Shown: positions 1-9,270 of the stretch, one piece after another
Layout: each line of letters opens with the position of its first letter
Position numbering within the stretch: the stretch's first letter is position 1
Source of the DNA: Mycobacterium uberis
GTDB taxonomy: Bacteria; Actinomycetota; Actinomycetes; Mycobacteriales; Mycobacteriaceae
DNA: 64,000 nucleotides
Direction: 5' to 3'
Assembly (NCBI RefSeq): GCF_003408705.1
Contig: NZ_QAYL01000001.1
Coordinates: 248,001 to 312,000, forward strand
Made by a program: the position numbers and the translations under genes
Notes under the pieces: generated by a model
Database searches by the model: none
What the model saw: only the letters and a program-made list of their open reading frames with translations
Told to the model about the DNA's origin: nothing

Positions 1-891
1 TTCTCCATGGCTGGCGAAACCCTTAGCAGGTTGGTCACCGAGTCTTAACTCAAGGTCATCGCGATGTGGACCAACCAGACACACACCACGTTCCAACTCT
101 ATGCTCCGACACGTCGCTAACGCGGCTAACAGATCAGCTTGTAACAAACTACAGTCACTGTCTCTAATACTTACCATACCTCTGGTTTCTAGGCTAGTGC
201 GGTAACTGATCGATGCAACAGGCGATCCTGGTGCTAACAACTGATATGCTTTTTCTACTTCTGGTGTCAATTGGTTCACTAAATTGATACGCGCAGCCAT
301 CAACTTGGCACCATGTTTAGCTAACTGAGCGTCCCACACGTCGAGAGTGTCTAGCGCACTTTGATTATTTCGATACCGTGTTGCCGTGATAGATTTTAAT
401 AATGCAGTACGTTGCTGCAGCACTTTATTATAATCAGTACGCACTGTAGCAATCATTGGTCGGTGTACAGTAGCTAAATCATCTAAATAACAACGTCGGC
501 TTGCAGGATTACCATTAACTAACGCCAAATCTTCGGGAGCAAATAACACCGCTCGTAATACTCCAACTACCTCGCGCATACTACGCACTGGTGAACGATT
601 TAATTGTACTCTATTTGCTTTCCCGGCCATAATTTCTAGATCAATTGCGCATTCTCTACCTTCATTTACGACGATCGTTGACACTATGGCCCGGATTGTA
701 CCTGTTCTGATTAACGGTACATCAGTCTTCACTCGGTGTGAGCTTAAGGTAGTTGAATACCATAGTGCTTCAATAAGATTCGTCTTACCGTTACCATTAG
801 AACCGACGAAAACTGTCCGTCCTGGACACAGTTCAAGGTTGGTATGAGCCCAAGACCGAAAGTCACGTAGCCCTAAATGTCGGACGTACAC
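1..891 (-). CDS. recF: DNA replication/repair protein RecF (3' end outside window)
   Basis: RecF loads RecA at single-strand gaps behind stalled forks. The first 297 codons are present and the C-terminal part lies beyond base 1. The frame opens with GTG at 891-889, immediately after the dnaN stop (892-894), as in a translationally coupled dnaN-recF pair. Translation begins [16 protein letters not shown] and contains the ABC/SMC-type Walker [15 protein letters not shown] around residue 30. The frame is open throughout the visible part. The order dnaA-dnaN-recF is the standard origin arrangement of mycobacteria. Codons are AT-rich compared with typical mycobacterial genes. Confidence 0.93.
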   Translation of the reverse strand, partial: MYVRHLGLRDFRSWAHTNLELCPGRTVFVGSNGNGKTNLIEALWYSTTLSSHRVKTDVPLIRTGTIRAIVSTIVVNEGRECAIDLEIMAGKANRVQLNRSPVRSMREVVGVLRAVLFAPEDLALVNGNPASRRCYLDDLATVHRPMIATVRTDYNKVLQQRTALLKSITATRYRNNQSALDTLDVWDAQLAKHGAKLMAARINLVNQLTPEVEKAYQLLAPGSPVASISYRTSLETRGMVSIRDSDCSLLQADLLAALATCRSIELERGVCLVGPHRDDLELRLGDQPAKGFASHGE

Positions 892-2091
892 TTATCCGGG
901 CAACCGAACTGGCATAAGTAAGTATACATATTCGGTTGATAACGCGGGGAATGGACCGCTTTGTGTTAAATGAATATTATCATTAGATGCTGGACGTAAC
1001 AATGCGGGTTTACCCGGTGTTGTGAAACCAAATGATACTCGTTCTGAATGTATCGATGTAAGTCCGTCGATTAGATAGCTGGGGTTAAATGCGATAGTAA
1101 CTGGTTCACCGACAAAATCTACGGCAAGATCTTCTTCGGCTCGGCCTATATCGTCGGCACCGGCGGAAAGGTGCAGCATATCGTTACCAAATTGCATACG
1201 CACTTGCGCACCACGATTAGCAACTAACGCCACTAACTTGATAGCTTCGGTTAACTCAGCTACGTTGATGGTGGCTACCGCAGTATGCTCAGTTGGTAAT
1301 AATTGTCGGAATTTTGGGAACTCAGCGTCAAGAAGTCGAGTGGTGCTGCGTTTTCCGTCACCACTGATACCGAGCAACCCGTCCTTCCCGACACCAATTC
1401 CAGAACCTAATGATAAACAAATATCAGAGCCATTTACTCCAGCTTTGGTAACTTCTGCTAATGTTTTGGCCGGCACTAAAACTGCCACGTTGAGATCTGG
1501 CAATGATGCCGACCATGTTAGCTCACGGATAGCTAAACGGAATCTATCGGTGGCGGCTAAAATCATCGTGTTATTTGAGATTTCGACCCTAATGCCGGTT
1601 AACATTGGTAGTGTGTCGTCGCGGCTGGCAGCAATAGCAACTTGGCCGATTGCTTCGGCGAATAAATCTGACGGTAACGTTCCAGTCTTGTCTGGTAATA
1701 TAGGTAATGTGGGGTAGTCTTCAACCGCCATCATCGGTAATGAAAACCGAGCATTTCCGCAAGTTAACGCTACCCTATTATTATTCGCATAGAAATCAAC
1801 CGGTTTATTTGGAAGTGCTCGAGTGATATCTGATAATAGTCTTCCAGATACTAGAACTTTTCCAGGAAAAATGATTTCGGCAGCGATCTGTACTTCGGCA
1901 GAGACTTCATAATCAAACCCGGCAATCGTTAAGATGTTACCAGAGCTGGCTAATAGTACGCCGGATAATACTGGTATCGTTGGTCTGGTGGGTAAATTTT
2001 TTGCTACCCACGATACTGCGTCGGCGAATGACTCGCGTGCTAAACGAAATTTTAAGCCGTTGAAACCCGTATCGGTCGTGGCTGGGTTCAT
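892..2091 (-). CDS. dnaN: DNA polymerase III sliding clamp (beta subunit)
   Basis: The beta clamp encircles DNA and tethers the replicative polymerase. The 399-residue product has the usual length and aligns end to end with mycobacterial DnaN, including [15 protein letters not shown] near the N-terminus, [14 protein letters not shown] in the second clamp domain and the terminal [12 protein letters not shown]. It lies downstream of dnaA across the origin spacer and abuts recF. The gene is intact. Third codon positions are strikingly AT-rich (for example bases 1561-1620 have 25 G+C of 60), unlike the groEL2 or psd genes in the same window. Confidence 0.97.
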   Translation of the reverse strand: MNPATTDTGFNGLKFRLARESFADAVSWVAKNLPTRPTIPVLSGVLLASSGNILTIAGFDYEVSAEVQIAAEIIFPGKVLVSGRLLSDITRALPNKPVDFYANNNRVALTCGNARFSLPMMAVEDYPTLPILPDKTGTLPSDLFAEAIGQVAIAASRDDTLPMLTGIRVEISNNTMILAATDRFRLAIRELTWSASLPDLNVAVLVPAKTLAEVTKAGVNGSDICLSLGSGIGVGKDGLLGISGDGKRSTTRLLDAEFPKFRQLLPTEHTAVATINVAELTEAIKLVALVANRGAQVRMQFGNDMLHLSAGADDIGRAEEDLAVDFVGEPVTIAFNPSYLIDGLTSIHSERVSFGFTTPGKPALLRPASNDNIHLTQSGPFPALSTEYVYLLMPVRLPG

Positions 2092-2618
2092 GGAGTCCCT
2101 TCACTTAAGAATCATTGAAATTTAGCGGCTAGCTTCTCCCCGCTAGCGTGGGCCCCCGCAGTGAGCGTCGGTGACACGTAGTGTGTCGTGACGTTCGCAA
2201 CGACAGTCGAAGAACAACATAGATCTTCGAGCTCCAACTTAAAAGTTAAACAACGGTAGTGACAACTACGGTTGTTGTCGTGTTGGGACATCTTGTACGC
2301 CGCAACATCCCCAACATCGTTTTTCAACTGAGAAGAATGTAAAGATTTCAGTATCAGTATTAAGGGGTGTGAATGTTGGGGATAGTGAATCTTGTTGCAG
2401 CTAGCAGATTGAGTAGGTGTGGATGTTAGTGTTAATCATTGAGGAGTATGCGATTCACTGCTGTGGATCAACTATGGTGTGTGCACGGAATCAGGATTAT
2501 TGTATGTTGGTATACCCGGCTTATCCACAGTAGTGTACACATCTTTGGGGATGTGACTGGTGTGACGTTGCGTACAAGAAATTTTTTTCTGGAAGATGTA
2601 CATGTTATGTATCGAGAG
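2092..2618. other. oriC: Chromosomal replication origin oriC (dnaA-dnaN spacer)
   Basis: The 527-bp non-coding spacer between dnaA and dnaN is where mycobacterial oriC lies. A perfect DnaA box TTATCCACA is at 2521-2529. Weaker 7-of-9 matches on the other strand are at 2462-2470 (tgtggatca) and 2418-2426 (tgtggatgt). A T-rich run at 2580-2588 could contribute to unwinding. I see few clear boxes, so the cluster looks more degenerate than in most actinobacteria. Confidence 0.82.
2521..2529 (+). promoter_or_regulatory. DnaA box (TTATCCACA) in oriC
   Basis: Exact match to the 9-bp consensus DnaA-binding site. It is the best box in the dnaA-dnaN spacer and lies 90 bp beyond the dnaA stop codon. 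Confidence 0.75.
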
Positions 2619-4148
2619 TCAGCGTTTGGACCGTTGTCGGATGCGGGTGGTGAGTTCCTTGACGTGATCGAATACTTCGCGCCGTTCGGCCATCTCGGAC
2701 AAAATCTTCCGCTGTGCGTACATAACTGTGGTATGGTCACGGCCAAATGTTTGGCCGATCTTGGGCAGTGAGAGGTCGGTGAGTTCACGGCACAGATACA
2801 TTGCGATTTGACGTGACTGAGCCAGCGCTCGGGTTTTTCCGGGTCCCCGAAGTTCTTCGACGGTGGTGTCGAAGTATTCAGCGGTGACTGCCATGATGGT
2901 TGCCGCGCTGATTTGCATCGTGCTGGCGTCTGCAATTAAGTCACGCAGCACGATCTCCGCTAATACCTTGTCGATTGGAGTCTTGTTTAGCGAGGCGAAC
3001 GCGGTGACCCTGATGAGAGCTCCTTCAAGTTCGCGGATGTTGCGTTCAATGCTGCTAGCGATGAGCTCGAGGACATCGTCAGGCACTGCGAGGCGTTCCA
3101 TTTGTGCTTTTTTACGCAGGATGGCGATGCGGGTTTCCAGTTCAGGGGGTTGCACGTCGGTAATAAGCCCCCACTCGAACCGAGTTCTTAATCGGTCTTC
3201 GAGGGTGGCGAGCTGTTTTGGTGGTCGGTCAGACGAAATAACGATTTGCTTATTGGCGTTATGTAAGGTGTTGAAGGTATGGAAGAATTCTTCTTGGATA
3301 CCTTCTTTGCCTTCGATAAATTGGATGTCATCGACGAGTAGCACATCGACGTCACGGTAGCTGCGTTTGAACGCAACCTTGCGGTCGTCACGAAGTGAGT
3401 TGATGAAGTCGTTGGTGAATTCTTCAGTGGAGACGTATTTGACTCGCATGCTCGGAAACAGCCGCTGTGCGTAGTTGCCAGCGGCGTGTAACAGATGTGT
3501 TTTGCCGAGACCTGACTCACCCCAAATGAAGAGGGGGTTGTAAGCTCGGGCTGGTGCTTCTGCGGTTGCTAGCGCTGCGGCATGTGCGAATCGATTCGAG
3601 GCGCCGATAACGAATGTTTCGAAGGTGTAACGGCGGTTGAGACTGGCGCCTCCTGCGGCGGTTGATTCAATATGACGTGGACGTTCGGTGGAGTAGGCCG
3701 GCCAACTCTGGTGTCTGCTCGCAAGTGGTTCTCCGTAACTTTTATCGGCGTCTGTAGTGTAATCGTCAACTGGAGCGATTTCGGTTGGTGGGATGGATTC
3801 CGTACGTGAGATGGAATTGTCGTCAACGTTATCGGCAGAGGGCGGTGCGATGCGGACCCCGAGTTGTATCTGTTGTCCGAGTCGACGGCTGAGTGCGTCG
3901 GTGATCGGCGTGCGCAGATGACGTTCAATCTCATTTCGGACAAAGCTGTTAGGTACCGATAAAAGAGCGAATCCTTCGACGATGGTGAGTGGCTGAATAA
4001 GGTTTAGCCATGCTCTTTGTTGAGGAGTTAGTGGAGTGACAAGGACGTTGTCGTTGTTGACTCCGTTGTTTTCGTTGGATTCGCCGTTGAGTTCGGAGAC
4101 AACAGCGTTCCAGACCGCACTGAAGCCTAGACCAGGGTCATCGACCAA
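2619..4148 (-). CDS. dnaA: Chromosomal replication initiator DnaA
   Basis: DnaA binds DnaA boxes in oriC, melts the origin and helps load the helicase. I place the start at the TTG codon 4148-4146 ([17 protein letters not shown]), giving 509 residues. This matches the family's length and the known TTG start of mycobacterial dnaA. A longer frame opens at 4265, but its first 39 residues do not resemble DnaA. Visible domains are the N-terminal interaction domain, an acidic variable linker (about 90-150), the AAA+ core with Walker [10 protein letters not shown] and Walker B LLVDDIQF, and the C-terminal DNA-binding domain with [15 protein letters not shown]. The linker is the most divergent part. 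A pair of DnaA boxes lies 70-110 bp upstream, suggesting autoregulation. Confidence 0.97.
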   Translation of the reverse strand: MVDDPGLGFSAVWNAVVSELNGESNENNGVNNDNVLVTPLTPQQRAWLNLIQPLTIVEGFALLSVPNSFVRNEIERHLRTPITDALSRRLGQQIQLGVRIAPPSADNVDDNSISRTESIPPTEIAPVDDYTTDADKSYGEPLASRHQSWPAYSTERPRHIESTAAGGASLNRRYTFETFVIGASNRFAHAAALATAEAPARAYNPLFIWGESGLGKTHLLHAAGNYAQRLFPSMRVKYVSTEEFTNDFINSLRDDRKVAFKRSYRDVDVLLVDDIQFIEGKEGIQEEFFHTFNTLHNANKQIVISSDRPPKQLATLEDRLRTRFEWGLITDVQPPELETRIAILRKKAQMERLAVPDDVLELIASSIERNIRELEGALIRVTAFASLNKTPIDKVLAEIVLRDLIADASTMQISAATIMAVTAEYFDTTVEELRGPGKTRALAQSRQIAMYLCRELTDLSLPKIGQTFGRDHTTVMYAQRKILSEMAERREVFDHVKELTTRIRQRSKR

Positions 4149-4760
4149 CGACGTATCTCTCTGGTTCTCGTAATTTCGGGCTTTCCGGGTCGAGGCATAA
4201 AAGCAGTCTGCAGCAAAACAACTGTCCACATAATTTACACACAAGTGTGGACATGACGATGGCAAGCGGGTTGTGGTCTATTGCCGGCGGCTCGTGATCT
4301 CCGTACCGGAGATAACCCGCGCAGGTTGTTTAGGTAGCTAGTCGATCGGCCATCCTTACTTCGTTGTCGCTAGTCGTCCCGATCTCAAAACGGCGTTGTT
4401 TGAAGTTAACAGCTTTCTGTCTGGCTGCCAACCGTTGTGTTGTATTTGAGTCCGGTTCTTGGGGGGTTTGTTGAGGTTACAGCCAAGATTGTGCGGTAGC
4501 TCTTTATAGGGTGAGAAATGGCTTACTCAACGTTTGAGTCTGCTCGTTGAGGCAAGTTAGGTTTGACCCGGCGATGGCTCATCAGTACCCTCAAACAGTC
4601 GCGGCGAAAGTCGGTGATGTGGTTGTGCAACCCAGGTTTGTGTTCCCGGCGATTGCACAGGCCAGCAGTAAGATTATATAGCGACTGAAATGTGCTTGCG
4701 AAGTGCGGGCGGTCGTATGGCATTGCTAGAAGTGATGCCGGACACAACGAGGAGAGTACC
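4149..4760. other. dnaA-rpmH divergent intergenic region
   Basis: A 612-bp spacer between divergent dnaA (minus) and rpmH (plus). It should hold the promoters of both operons. The dnaA-proximal end has an inverted pair of DnaA boxes (4222-4254). No convincing gene is seen; the open frames here (4523-4774 minus, for example) lack family resemblance. Confidence 0.6.
4222..4254. promoter_or_regulatory. Inverted pair of DnaA boxes upstream of dnaA
   Basis: ctgtccaca (4222-4230, plus) and tgtggacat (4246-4254, reading ATGTCCACA on minus) each match TTGTCCACA at 8 of 9 positions. They face each other across 15 bp, about 75-105 bp upstream of the dnaA TTG start. This is a typical place for DnaA autoregulation. 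Confidence 0.6.
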
Positions 4761-4904
4761 GTGGCCAAGGGCAAGCGGACCTTCCAGCCAAATAACCGGC
4801 GTCGAGCTCGTGTTCATGGCTTCCGGCTCCGGATGCGTACTCGCGCTGGTCGGTCGATTGTTTCGGATCGGCGTCGTAAGGGTCGCCGTGTGTTAACTGC
4901 CTGA
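4761..4904 (+). CDS. rpmH: 50S ribosomal protein L34
   Basis: A small, very basic ribosomal protein of the large subunit. The 47-residue product [17 protein letters not shown]...KGRRVLTA matches L34 over its full length. The start is GTG at 4761, with a purine-rich ribosome site (gaggagag) just upstream. The longer frame from 4692 adds non-homologous residues. It heads the rpmH-rnpA-yidD-yidC-jag series, and rnpA starts 24 bp after its stop. Confidence 0.96.
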   Translation: MAKGKRTFQPNNRRRARVHGFRLRMRTRAGRSIVSDRRRKGRRVLTA

Positions 4905-4928
4905 GTTTGAACGACAGGTTTTTTAGCG

Positions 4929-5291
4929 ATGCTTCCTGCGCGCAACCGCATGAGGCGGTCATCAGAGTTCAATGCGACGGTGAAGTATGGGTTGCGTACG
5001 GTACAGCCTGACGTCATTGTTCATGTTCGGCGAGGGTGTGATAGGGGTGAGGCGGGAGTTCCCCGCGTTGGGTTGATTATCGCTAAACCAGTGGGTTCCG
5101 CTGTTGAGCGCCATCGAGTGGCGCGTCGACTAAGGCATGTCTCTCGGGCCATATTAAAGGAAATGGGCGAAACCGATCAGATGGTGATTCGTGCATTGCC
5201 GAGTAGTCGGAATGTGTCATCGGCATGGCTAGCACAGCAGTTGCGAAATGGTTTGCGACGTGCTCTTGAGATGGCAGGAACAGACCGGTGA
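4929..5291 (+). CDS. rnpA: Ribonuclease P protein component
   Basis: RnpA is the protein cofactor of RNase P, which trims tRNA 5' ends. The 120-residue product has the family's usual size and its conserved basic helix ([15 protein letters not shown]). It follows rpmH closely, and its stop overlaps the GTG start of yidD (GTGA at 5288-5291), implying coupled translation. Confidence 0.95.
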   Translation: MLPARNRMRRSSEFNATVKYGLRTVQPDVIVHVRRGCDRGEAGVPRVGLIIAKPVGSAVERHRVARRLRHVSRAILKEMGETDQMVIRALPSSRNVSSAWLAQQLRNGLRRALEMAGTDR

Positions 5292-5596
5292 CCCGATTGG
5301 CACCAGTGTACAAGGGGATTTGTGGCACGAGTAGGACTGTGGTGCGTGGATTGGTTTTCCTGATTCAATTTTACCGGTATGTAATGTCGCCGCTACGACC
5401 GGCGACATGTCGCTTTGTTCCAACTTGTAGTCAATATGCTGTTGATGCTTTGACTGAGTATGGCTTGATTCGGGGTGGTTGGTTGGCAATGGCCAGGTTG
5501 GCCAAGTGCGGGCCGTGGTATCGAGGAGGATGGGATCCAATACCGGGGTGTCGACTGGAACGGCTGAACTGCCGGGACGACTCTAGGGAAGGGTGA
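5288..5596 (+). CDS. yidD: Membrane protein insertion efficiency factor YidD
   Basis: YidD is a small membrane-associated protein that assists YidC-dependent membrane protein insertion. The 102-residue product has the signature [18 protein letters not shown] and the following [15 protein letters not shown] block. The GTG start at 5288 overlaps the rnpA stop, and its TGA overlaps the GTG start of yidC (5593). All three genes are thus stitched by 4-bp overlaps. Confidence 0.93.
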   Translation: MTRLAPVYKGICGTSRTVVRGLVFLIQFYRYVMSPLRPATCRFVPTCSQYAVDALTEYGLIRGGWLAMARLAKCGPWYRGGWDPIPGCRLERLNCRDDSREG

Positions 5597-6735
5597 GTTT
5601 GTTGTCATTTGATCCTGTCAGTCTCGATATCGTCTACTACCCAGTGTCGTGGATTATGTGGGTCTGGTATAAGCTGTTTGCCGCGGTGTTAGGTCCATCG
5701 AATTTTTTCGCATGGGCGCTGTCGGTTATGTTTCTGGTGTTTACCTTGCGAGCACTGCTTTACAAACCGTTCGTGCGTCAGATCCGTACCACTCGGCAGA
5801 TGCAAGAATTACAGCCACAGATTAAAGTGCTGCAAAAAAAGTATGGCAAAGATCGTCAGCGTATGGCGCTTGAAATGCAAAAGCTGCAACGCGAGCATGG
5901 ATTCAACCCAGTTTTAGGATGTTTGCCGATGTTTGCGCAGATACCAGTATTTTTGGGACTCTATCATGTTTTGCGGTCTTTTAACCGCACGACTGGAGGT
6001 TTTGGCCAGTCCTACATGTCAGTGATTGAGAACCGGATGACCGGTAATTATATGTTTACCCCAGCTGACGTGGGGTATTTTCTGGACGCTAACCTGTGGG
6101 GTGCTCCAATTGGAGCATATATGACGCAACGTTCTGGGTTGGATGCGTTCACCGAGTTCAATCGCCCGGCAGTAATTTTAGTTAGTGTTCCAGTGATGGT
6201 TTTGGCTGGTATTGCTACCTATTTTAATAGTCGCGCTTCGGTGGCACGGCAAAGCATGGAGGTGGCGACGAATCCGCAGACTGCGATGATGAATAAGTTT
6301 GCGTTATATGTGTTTCCACTCGGTGTGGTTGTCGGTGGCCCATTTCTTCCGTTAGCAATAATTTTATACTGGTTTTCCAACAACATTTGGACTTTTGGTC
6401 AACAACATTACGTGTTTGCTATGATTGAGAAAGAAGATGAGATCAGGAAACTGCAGACTATTCAGCGTCGGGCTGCCAACGCACCAATGCCAGGTGTTAA
6501 ACCGAAACGCACCACTAAAACAGTGCCGACAAGCGTTAACGGTTCTTTAAAGGGTAGTACGGTAACCGGTGATAATACAGAATCTGAGTCTGGAAAGATG
6601 AAAGCTACCGATCGGGTGGTTGAAGTAGAGATGACGGCTGTTCCAGTGGATGAGTCAGATCGGGTCAGTTGCAGTAATAGTTCGATTATTCGCACTTTGC
6701 GTTCTGGAGTACGACCGAAAAGACGTAAACGTTGA
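5593..6735 (+). CDS. yidC: Membrane protein insertase YidC
   Basis: YidC inserts and folds inner-membrane proteins, with or without SecYEG. The 380-residue product has the expected hydrophobic segments: an N-terminal anchor ([17 protein letters not shown]), [19 protein letters not shown], the [20 protein letters not shown] block, a central segment near [12 protein letters not shown], and [20 protein letters not shown] charged cytoplasmic hairpin ([23 protein letters not shown]) follows the second segment. The C-terminal tail of about 80 residues is hydrophilic and ends in a basic cluster (RPKRRKR). The start GTG overlaps the yidD stop. Confidence 0.95.
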   Translation: MSLLSFDPVSLDIVYYPVSWIMWVWYKLFAAVLGPSNFFAWALSVMFLVFTLRALLYKPFVRQIRTTRQMQELQPQIKVLQKKYGKDRQRMALEMQKLQREHGFNPVLGCLPMFAQIPVFLGLYHVLRSFNRTTGGFGQSYMSVIENRMTGNYMFTPADVGYFLDANLWGAPIGAYMTQRSGLDAFTEFNRPAVILVSVPVMVLAGIATYFNSRASVARQSMEVATNPQTAMMNKFALYVFPLGVVVGGPFLPLAIILYWFSNNIWTFGQQHYVFAMIEKEDEIRKLQTIQRRAANAPMPGVKPKRTTKTVPTSVNGSLKGSTVTGDNTESESGKMKATDRVVEVEMTAVPVDESDRVSCSNSSIIRTLRSGVRPKRRKR

Positions 6736-6829
6736 TTAAGATGTTAGAGCTTTACCGATCTGTAGAGTGATTTCGATCCGTAGAGTGACTTAAATAGAGT
6801 ATGGATCGTGGATGAGAGAGAGTAAAGTT

Positions 6830-7414
6830 ATGACTGACGCTGAAATTACCGAGCATGATTTTGATGTACAACTGGATACACAAACGTTAGTGGAGAGTTT
6901 TTCAGAGGATGAGCTAACGGTAGGTGTTAATCTTGATGAGTTAAATGATCTTGAAGAGCGGTTAGTTACAGAAGGTGAAATTGCTGGTGATTATTTGGAA
7001 GAATTATTGGATTTATTAGATTTTGACGGTGATATTGATTTAAATGTCGAGGGTACTCGGGCTGCGGTTAGCATCGATGGAAGTGACGACTTGAATAAAT
7101 TAGTTGGACGTACTGGGGAAGTGCTTGATGCTTTGCAAGAACTTACCCGGTTAGCGGTACACCAGAAAACTGGTGTTCGGAGTCGATTGATGCTTGATAT
7201 TGCGAGTTGGCGACGTCGACGTCGGGAAGAATTGTTTGAATTGGGCAGTAAGGTGGCGCGACGGGTACTTGAGACTGGCAAACGTGAAGAATTGACTCCG
7301 ATGACACCGTTTGAGCGGAAGATCGTGCACGATGCTGTCGCTGCGGTGTTTGGAGTACATAGCAAAAGTGAAGGTGAGGAACCAACACGCCGGGTGGTGG
7401 TTCTACATGATTAG
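6830..7414 (+). CDS. jag: Jag/KhpB-type KH-R3H RNA-binding protein
   Basis: This RNA-binding protein (Rv3920c type) commonly follows yidC. After an acidic N-terminus there is a KH domain (DYLEELLDLLDF, then KLVGRTGEVLDALQELTRL) and a C-terminal R3H domain (MTPFERKIVHDAVAA). I chose ATG 6830 (194 residues), which has a GAGAGAG ribosome site about 11 bp upstream; an in-frame ATG at 6812 is possible but overlaps that site. The gene normally next, rsmG (16S rRNA G527 methyltransferase), is absent. Confidence 0.9.
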   Translation: MTDAEITEHDFDVQLDTQTLVESFSEDELTVGVNLDELNDLEERLVTEGEIAGDYLEELLDLLDFDGDIDLNVEGTRAAVSIDGSDDLNKLVGRTGEVLDALQELTRLAVHQKTGVRSRLMLDIASWRRRRREELFELGSKVARRVLETGKREELTPMTPFERKIVHDAVAAVFGVHSKSEGEEPTRRVVVLHD

Positions 7415-7475
7415 TGGTGATTGTAGGTTTGGCTGAGCTGGGTGCGATGATATCGTTGTCTGGGTTTCAGGGAGT

Positions 7476-7489
7476 GTTTCACGTGAAAC
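7476..7489. promoter_or_regulatory. parS: parS centromere site 1
   Basis: GTTTCACGTGAAAC is a perfect match to the conserved bacterial and mycobacterial parS core bound by ParB. It lies upstream of parAB, the usual place. Confidence 0.93.
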
Positions 7490-7517
7490 GTGTCGATCTC
7501 TAAATCTATAGTAGAGT

Positions 7518-7531
7518 GTTTCACGTGAAAC
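7518..7531. promoter_or_regulatory. parS: parS centromere site 2
   Basis: A second perfect GTTTCACGTGAAAC, exactly 42 bp after the first (four helical turns), so both sites lie on the same DNA face. Confidence 0.93.
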
Positions 7532-7727
7532 GTGTCGATCTCTAAATCTATAGTGTGATATTTTTGTCGTGGACGTAATTTAGTGGTGGGTTTAGGGTTT
7601 AGTTAGAAAGCTGTTAGGTATCACCTTAACAAGTTATTTTTGTTATGGCTTAGCAGTATATTGATATAATTTGTAAAGATAAAGAATTAATTGTAAAGTA
7701 ATTGAATTTCATGAAACTAAATTAGTT

Positions 7728-7751
7728 TCTATATTAATATCTATATTAATA
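7728..7751 (+). repeat. 12-bp AT-only tandem repeat
   Basis: TCTATATTAATA occurs twice in direct tandem (7728-7739 and 7740-7751) within the most AT-rich part of the jag-parA gap. Confidence 0.85.
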
Positions 7752-8208
7752 GCACAGCAGTGATTGAAATTTCTTGATCCTGGTGGTCTGATAGTCAATA
7801 TTGGAGTCAGGGTGAGTATTGTAATGTAGGGCTATTCTTTAATGTAGTACCTAGGTTTAAATCCAAATTAAAGGTTGTCCATGATAATACTACAGAGTTG
7901 TGGATGTGTGATTGAATTTGATGAGAAAGATGTTGTAATGCTATGAGCAGTGGCGGTCTTGAATAAGTTGGCACAGTGGAGTATATCGTCGTTAAATTTG
8001 GGTAGATGGATGTTTGCAATCTAAAGATAGTGTAGTGTGTTTCTAACGAGATACATCAAAACCGGCGTGTGATAGTTGTATCGAGCGTTATTGATGTCAA
8101 GATAATGTGTGATGCAGAGTTTTTGCGTGTATCCATAATTCAAATCCTGACAGGATGTGAATGATTGGTATAATGTAAGGCAGCACGCGTGAAAGACAGG
8201 AGGATGCG

Positions 8209-9270
8209 ATGAGTCCTCTCCGAAGTCGGGTTGATTTGTTGGCTTTACCGTCGGCTAATTTTATTGAACAATCGACTTTGTTGTCGGATAAAGTACGGGG
8301 GACGTCGTCGATAACGGTGTTTAGACAAAGATCGCATTATAACGCCAAGCGTGTTATCAGAATGAATGTTTCATGTGAAACAACGGACGAACTTGACACC
8401 CCAATTGGTGCTGCAGCAGAACGAGCCATGCGGGTTTTGCACACCACACATGACCCGTTGCGTCGTCCACCACACCAGCGATTATTCACTATTGCAAACC
8501 AAAAAGGTGGAGTAGGGAAAACCACCACTGCCGTTAACCTTGCTGCAGCATTAGCAATCCAAGGACTTAAGACACTCGTCATCGATTTAGATCCCCAAGG
8601 TAACGCCAGTACAGCACTTGGCATCAATGACCGGAAATCAGGTACACCATCATCATATGAGGTACTTATCGGTGAAGTCCCGTTGCAGACCGCTTTGCGA
8701 CATAGTCCACATAGCGAACGGTTGTTTTGTGTTCCAGCCACAATTGATTTAGCAGGTGCCGAGATCGAATTGGTAAGTATGGTAGCGCGGGAAAATCGAT
8801 TACGTACTGCTTTGGCTGAGCTCGACGATTTTGATTTTGATTATGTTTTTATTGATTGTCCACCATCGCTGGGATTATTGACGATAAACGCACTTGTTGC
8901 GGTACCGGAAGTGATGATTCCGATTCAGTGTGAGTACTACGCACTTGAAGGTGTATCGCAGTTGATGCGCAATATCGATATGGTCAAATCCCACCTCAAT
9001 CCTCAGTTGGAGGTGACCACTGTAATACTTACGATGTATGATGGTCGGACGAAGCTCGCTGATCAGGTGGCCGAGGAGGTTCGTCGATACTTCGGAAAAA
9101 AGGTGTTACGGACAGTAATTCCGCGCAGTGTTAAAGTTTCGGAAGCCCCGGGTTATAGCATGACTATCATTGATTATGATCCTGGTTCACGTGGGGCAAT
9201 GAGTTATCTTGATGCAAGCCGAGAAATTGCCAATCGCGATCAGCCACCATCCGTAATGGGACGAACATGA
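8209..9270 (+). CDS. parA: Chromosome partitioning ATPase ParA
   Basis: ParA is a deviant Walker ATPase that binds the nucleoid and moves ParB-parS complexes. The 353-residue product has a long N-terminal extension (about 90 residues), then [20 protein letters not shown] (deviant Walker A near residue 100), DLDPQGNAS, and [15 protein letters not shown]. The ATG at 8209 is preceded by a good ribosome site (acaggagg). Its stop overlaps parB (ATGA, 9267-9270). A parS-like palindrome lies within the extension at 8367-8382. Confidence 0.96.
   Translation: MSPLRSRVDLLALPSANFIEQSTLLSDKVRGTSSITVFRQRSHYNAKRVIRMNVSCETTDELDTPIGAAAERAMRVLHTTHDPLRRPPHQRLFTIANQKGGVGKTTTAVNLAAALAIQGLKTLVIDLDPQGNASTALGINDRKSGTPSSYEVLIGEVPLQTALRHSPHSERLFCVPATIDLAGAEIELVSMVARENRLRTALAELDDFDFDYVFIDCPPSLGLLTINALVAVPEVMIPIQCEYYALEGVSQLMRNIDMVKSHLNPQLEVTTVILTMYDGRTKLADQVAEEVRRYFGKKVLRTVIPRSVKVSEAPGYSMTIIDYDPGSRGAMSYLDASREIANRDQPPSVMGRT
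8367..8382. promoter_or_regulatory. parS: Third parS-like site inside parA
   Basis: TGTTTCATGTGAAACA differs from the perfect 16-bp parS palindrome by one central base (CATGTG instead of CACGTG). It lies in the 5' coding part of parA, about 850 bp from the tandem pair. Confidence 0.75.

Larger units (their letters stand above)
7473..7554 (+). repeat. 42-bp tandem repeat, two copies, each with a parS
   Basis: The unit begins agtgtttcacgtgaaacg and runs on with tgtcgatctctaaatctata. Copies are at 7473-7514 and 7515-7554 (second copy 40 bp before divergence), essentially identical. Each carries the palindrome GTTTCACGTGAAAC. Confidence 0.95.
7415..8208. other. Gene-free AT-rich region with parS sites (rsmG deleted)
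   Basis: The 794-bp gap between jag and parA holds no gene and no recognisable rsmG remnant. It contains a 42-bp tandem duplication carrying two parS palindromes (7473-7554). It also has a very AT-rich stretch (bases 7681-7740 have 9 G+C of 60) with a 12-bp tandem repeat at 7728-7751. The parA ribosome site gacaggagg lies at its right end. Confidence 0.7.

Noticed and set aside
4523..4774. Minus-strand 83-codon frame in the dnaA-rpmH spacer
   Set aside because: No family resemblance and it overlaps the rpmH start and promoter region.
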